A stretch of DNA of 64,000 bases from Neoceratodus forsteri (Eukaryota; Chordata; Ceratodontiformes; Ceratodontidae): contig CM028131.1 of NCBI GenBank assembly GCA_016271365.2, positions 173,852,501-173,916,500 of the forward strand, in the 5' to 3' direction. A program made the translations under genes and the position numbers. Shown in pieces: positions 59,991 through 64,000 of this stretch. Every line of letters begins with the position of its first letter. Within the stretch, counting starts at the first letter, position 1. Under the pieces are notes generated by a model, which ran no database searches, was not told the DNA's origin, and saw only the letters and a list, made by a program, of their open reading frames with translations.

Positions 59991-61807
59991 ACTAAAAAAA
60001 AGCTCCTATGTGCTGCAGATGTTAAGGTGAATAGCTCTGGCAGTTTTAAATATGTTTATTTGTTTTTTTGAACAATGCTTTGGAAAGAGAACAGTGCGAG
60101 GAATCTGTGCACCAGGCTCTGTGTTGTGGAGATACAGGACAGACTGCACTTCAGTGTGTTGATATGCAGTCTTTTTAATTTTTACAGGTATGCTAGCCTT
60201 GCCTAGGAACCTGGGAACTTAAGCTTGAACCTGACTATCAATTTACTGCACTCAGAGAGCAATCTCTTTTGTGTTTTACAGGTACGGAATTTCTCTAGGA
60301 TTGTGACCAGATAAAGGAAAGGAGGGTGACTGGTAAAACTGCTGAAAGCCCTTCACCCTGAATCATAAACTGCTAAGAATACAGGTGTTCCTGCTTGCAG
60401 AGTTGAAGGAGGAGGAAAGGCAACAATACTGAAAATCTTTGAATTCAGTAAATTTATTCAATGTCCACATGAACGAGGTGACTATGTTGGGCCCCATAAG
60501 AACTTTAAATCTAATTGAAATATCTAGAGGAATGGAGGTATGTAATGAGGTAGAGTTGATGTGTTCTACAGAAAAGATTGAACCAAAGACCCTTAGAATT
60601 TAAATGGACTCCCAGTGAAAGAGAGCAGAGTAATTCATTAATATAGGCAATGGGTCTGGTGACTTATTCTGAGCAGTATAAGTAATGTGTAGAAACGCCT
60701 GAATATATTGACCAAAAGGGTGAATACCTCCTATGTGCTTGACTAAAGATGAAGGTCCCAAGTGATCCCCTGGATTTCTAAAGTTAGGAGCAAAGCTGAA
60801 AAAGCTGAACATTTTTTTTGTATTAGACAGACTCTAACTTTTAACTGAGCCGCTTTGCATAAAACTAAATAATTTATGCTTTATAAAAGTCTCTGAACTT
60901 TGCACCTAAATAGAGCCTTTTAATCTTGGCTTGCCTCCGGATTTGTTCTTGGGTGTGTATAGGACCTATTCGAGGCCATAACATACAAGGTTTTGTGGAG
61001 GCAAATGAATATTCCTAGTACTTTGGCCCACTAATGATTTGGACTCTGGAAGTAGATAGAGACTTTAAACCTCATTTCTAATTATACAAACTCGATGATG
61101 TTCTGAGTGCAAAGTAACTTTTAAACTCTGCTGAAATTTCAGCAACACGTGCTGCTCAGTTCTATAATGTGACATGTACTGAATATGAAAAACTCTAAAT
61201 GAGATCATTAACATGGAATGGAGCCATTGAACCCAGTGGAGTGTGTTCAGAGTCTGGGAATGGGATGATAGAGAACCATAAAGATTTGCATTTTAGAGTA
61301 TGACAGTTATCTGTGCTGTGCATGTGTCTTTTCTGAGTTGATCACTTATTTTATGCATGATAAGCACTTATGGATTTCTGTTAAAACTGTAATTTAAATC
61401 CCACCACCCCTGATCATAGCATGCCGTCTCTTTAATGAAGTATTTTTGGACTATACGAAAAATCATTAATTAGTAAAATTGTCTATTTACAGGTTAGGGA
61501 TTTGTGCTATGAAAGTCACTTGTTGTGGAAATGAGCTTTAGAGGAAACTCATTAACTGCAGCAAAGATCCCATAATTAGGGAAAAACTGAGTTATGGGTG
61601 CATGCAACTCCCCTTCACCCTATTGGCATTAAATTATTTAGGGGTGATTTGCCTAGTTTATGAAGGGCTAGAAGCTTCATCAGAAACCTGGAAGGGGTTC
61701 CTTCTGCATAGAACTGAGTGTGCTGATGCACATACTGGAAGGGAAAGTACTGTATGCAATGGAACAGTGACCGTTGGTCAAACCTGTGCGTGACAGGACA
61801 GGACTGC

Positions 61808-62002
61808 AGTAATTATATAGAGAATAATGGATAGGCAAGTGTGTGTTATGAATATTTTTTTCACACCCAAGGTGTGTGATGACCCATATACCTCGAGAGC
61901 GAAGCTCGAGAGGTTTATGTGGGCATCACGCACCGAGGGTGTGAAGAAAATATTCATAGGCACACACTTGCCTATCTGTTATTTTTTATAATTACTGGGG
62001 CA
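61808..62002. repeat. Foldback repeat, second copy
   Basis: Counterpart of 10,352-10,545. Confidence 0.75.
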
Positions 62003-62079
62003 TGGACTTCCTACCTAAAACAACTTGGGTGAGAGAGAGAGCCTGGGCAATCGGTGTTCATTTCAGTAAATTATATGCC

Positions 62080-62430
62080 CCAAAATACACACACAGAGAA
62101 GTGCCTTGTATTAAAAAAATTGTCACCTGTCGGTGCTGCGCTAATTTTTATTAGTTTTGAAATACAGAACTGCCAAGTGTAGACTGATGAGGAAGCGGTG
62201 ACTGGGCGGCTTCAAAGGCGAGATTCAAGCGGGGAATGAGTGTTGCTATAGTAACACTCATTCACACTCAATCTTGCCTTCTGAAATACTTCTAATCACT
62301 GCTTTCATCAGTCTACACTCGGCGGCTTCTGTGTTCAGAACAATAAAAAAAATTAGCGCTGTACCTCGGAACAATTTTATACAAAGTACTTCTGTGTGTG
62401 TGTATTCAGAAGAGTATATAATTACTAGAA
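62080..62430. repeat. Foldback inverted repeat, longer allele
   Basis: Centred near 62,247. The right arm continues through AATTAGCGC, GAACAATTTTATACAAAG and TTCTGTGTGTGTGTATT, mirroring the left arm (AATACACACACAGAGAAG, AAAAAATTGTCACC, GCGCTAATT). The corresponding right arm in the first copy is shortened and altered. Confidence 0.75.
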
Positions 62431-62609
62431 AAGTTACATCACTAGCCATGCTACCAGGTCAGAGCGATACACTTTACAGGCAGGAATGATGATGCTCTGA
62501 ATCTAGCGACTGTAAGTTTAACTGATTCGCGGTTTAAATTTATTGCTTCACCACTCAGAATGTCTCGAGCTCAGACACGCTCGAGTACTGTGAATGAATA
62601 GTGTTTTGA

Positions 62610-62649
62610 AAATGCCGTAATAACTCGATTTCGAGTTATTACGGCATTT
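62610..62649. repeat. Perfect 40-nt hairpin, second copy
   Basis: Identical to 11,126-11,165. Confidence 0.9.
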
Positions 62650-64000
62650 CAGCAGAGTCTGAAAACAGGGTATTAAAGGGGGTCGCCAGTAATTATATTC
62701 CATTATTTTGCTATATGAGTTTTACAGGTTCTCACATTTCTGAGTAGGCAGCTATGACCCAGTGGTAAAAAGAACCTGAGTGAAAATACTCAGTGGCAAG
62801 CAGAATTTAAAACTGGTTGAGCCCTGCTAAGATGCAAGTGCGAAAACAGGTTAGAATCCATCCCAGAAAATACACAAAAGTTTTATGTGAATTCAGCAGC
62901 AAGAAGTGGTTTTGACAGAGGCATCTCTTTTGATTTCTTTTGAGTTAGCCTACCTGCTAGACAGACTATTTATGTCAGATGCCATGGAAAATAGATACTG
63001 GACAGTAAATTCAGATACTAAAGATAGATACATAGTATTTTAAAATATAAATTGCTCTGATTGTTCTGATAACTCTTCATGCCAAAGCACATTTATATAG
63101 CACGAAAAGCTATTAAGTGATCAAAAGTGTTTTAACATGTCTGTTTTGTATTGCTCTGTGTTGTAATGGTTTTATAACTGATCAGCAATAATCTACTTTT
63201 TACTTTTGTACTTTATGACTTTCTCTTGAATTTTAGCAAATTTTGTTGAACTCTTTTATGTGCCCCTTCTCTGAAAAATAAGCAAATGTAATACATGTTT
63301 TCATTCTAAAGGTACACACTACTGGTATTTCATGATACATACTACTAGTACTTCAAACTATGTTGGCACAGTAAGATTTTGTTTCCTGTCTTCATAATTT
63401 TTAAAGTTTAAGCATTTGGGAAAAACATTGAATTCATGTCCTAAAGAGCCCCATGAATACTCCACAGCATTAGCTGACATGAAAAACATGTGCCTAAGCA
63501 GGACCCCTTTGAATATGAGATATTGCATCTCAACTGGGTTATATTGGGTTAAATATGTAGAAAAACTGATTAATGATGTCATCCAGCAAAAGAACATAAC
63601 TTAAAATTAAATGCTGCAAGGCAATCCATCCTAAAAATATAGAACCAATACTATCTTCTCAAATACATTTTAACTGTTACTTTAAAGCCAAGTCATTCTC
63701 AGTTATGGCTTCAACTGTTTTGCCTCAGCTGGTAATTAACCTTCCAAGTACTCATTCTCCGGTCCATTGCAAAACAACTGTATTTCATCAACTGACCTCT
63801 AAATTGCAGAATTTCTAATGTCAGTATGTGTTGTCAGAGTAAGCACTGTGACATTATCAGCACACAATGAAGTAATAAAATACAGATAAAAGTTGTGATA
63901 CAGAATTCTTGAGGAAGTATGCAAAAGGTATGCAAACCTAGAGAGGACCTGTTACATTTTGGGAAATAAATTTTAAAGTAATTGTAATTGTGGAATGGAT

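Larger units (their letters stand above)
52678..64000 (+). repeat. Second copy of 1,248-12,522 (direct large duplication)
   Basis: From CTCCATCCAGAGAGC onward the sequence follows 1,248-12,522 almost base for base. The offset grows from 51,430 to 51,478. Differences are mostly one-base indels plus one larger difference near 62,345-62,430. The left breakpoint falls inside the Gmr1 RT/RNase H frame; the right breakpoint lies beyond the window. Confidence 0.97.

Overview
The window is eukaryotic, repeat-rich DNA. It most likely comes from a non-mammalian vertebrate such as an amphibian or reptile. This rests on a Gmr1-like Ty3/gypsy element, several CR1-type LINE fragments ending in TCTATGTTTCTATG-like tails, a BED-finger hAT transposon, a large PIF/Harbinger transposon and abundant microsatellites. 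I see no convincing host gene, tRNA, rRNA or CRISPR array. Nearly everything I recognise is mobile DNA, mostly broken by stops and frameshifts.

Layout. (1) 1-14,969, minus strand: a broken Gmr1-like LTR retrotransposon. It has part of the 5' LTR, gag with a SCAN-like capsid domain, a protease with DTGAS, an integrase, and then reverse transcriptase-RNase H, a polypurine tract and the 3' LTR. The integrase lies upstream of the reverse transcriptase, the reverse of normal gypsy order. The element is interrupted by a 0.93 kb insertion inside integrase (9-bp flanking repeat) and by about 8.7 kb between protease and integrase. (2) 15,000-28,570: hAT-related DNA, with hAT-like termini, acidic N-terminal coding remnants, a tandem array of ~300-bp units split by a CR1 fragment, and a decayed hAT transposase at 24,280-26,881. 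(3) 28,999-36,629: a 7.6 kb PIF/Harbinger transposon inserted in a short ~147-bp tandem array. It carries a DDE transposase gene and two separate Myb/SANT-like genes. (4) 38,000-41,690: a CR1 LINE inserted into an older, oppositely oriented CR1. (5) 41,700-52,670: poorly recognisable repeat DNA, including a 5 kb block bounded by related direct repeats. (6) 52,678-64,000: a second, direct-orientation copy of 1,248-12,522, running off the window end.

The genes are not a host pathway. They are the working parts of several transposons: gag-protease-integrase-RT for the retrotransposon, transposase plus DNA-binding partners for Harbinger, and a single transposase for hAT. The most notable points are the Gmr1 gene order with its SCAN-like gag, the three-gene Harbinger, and the long duplication. 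The duplication may be a real segmental duplication or an unpurged second haplotype, because both copies carry private one-base deletions typical of an unpolished long-read assembly.
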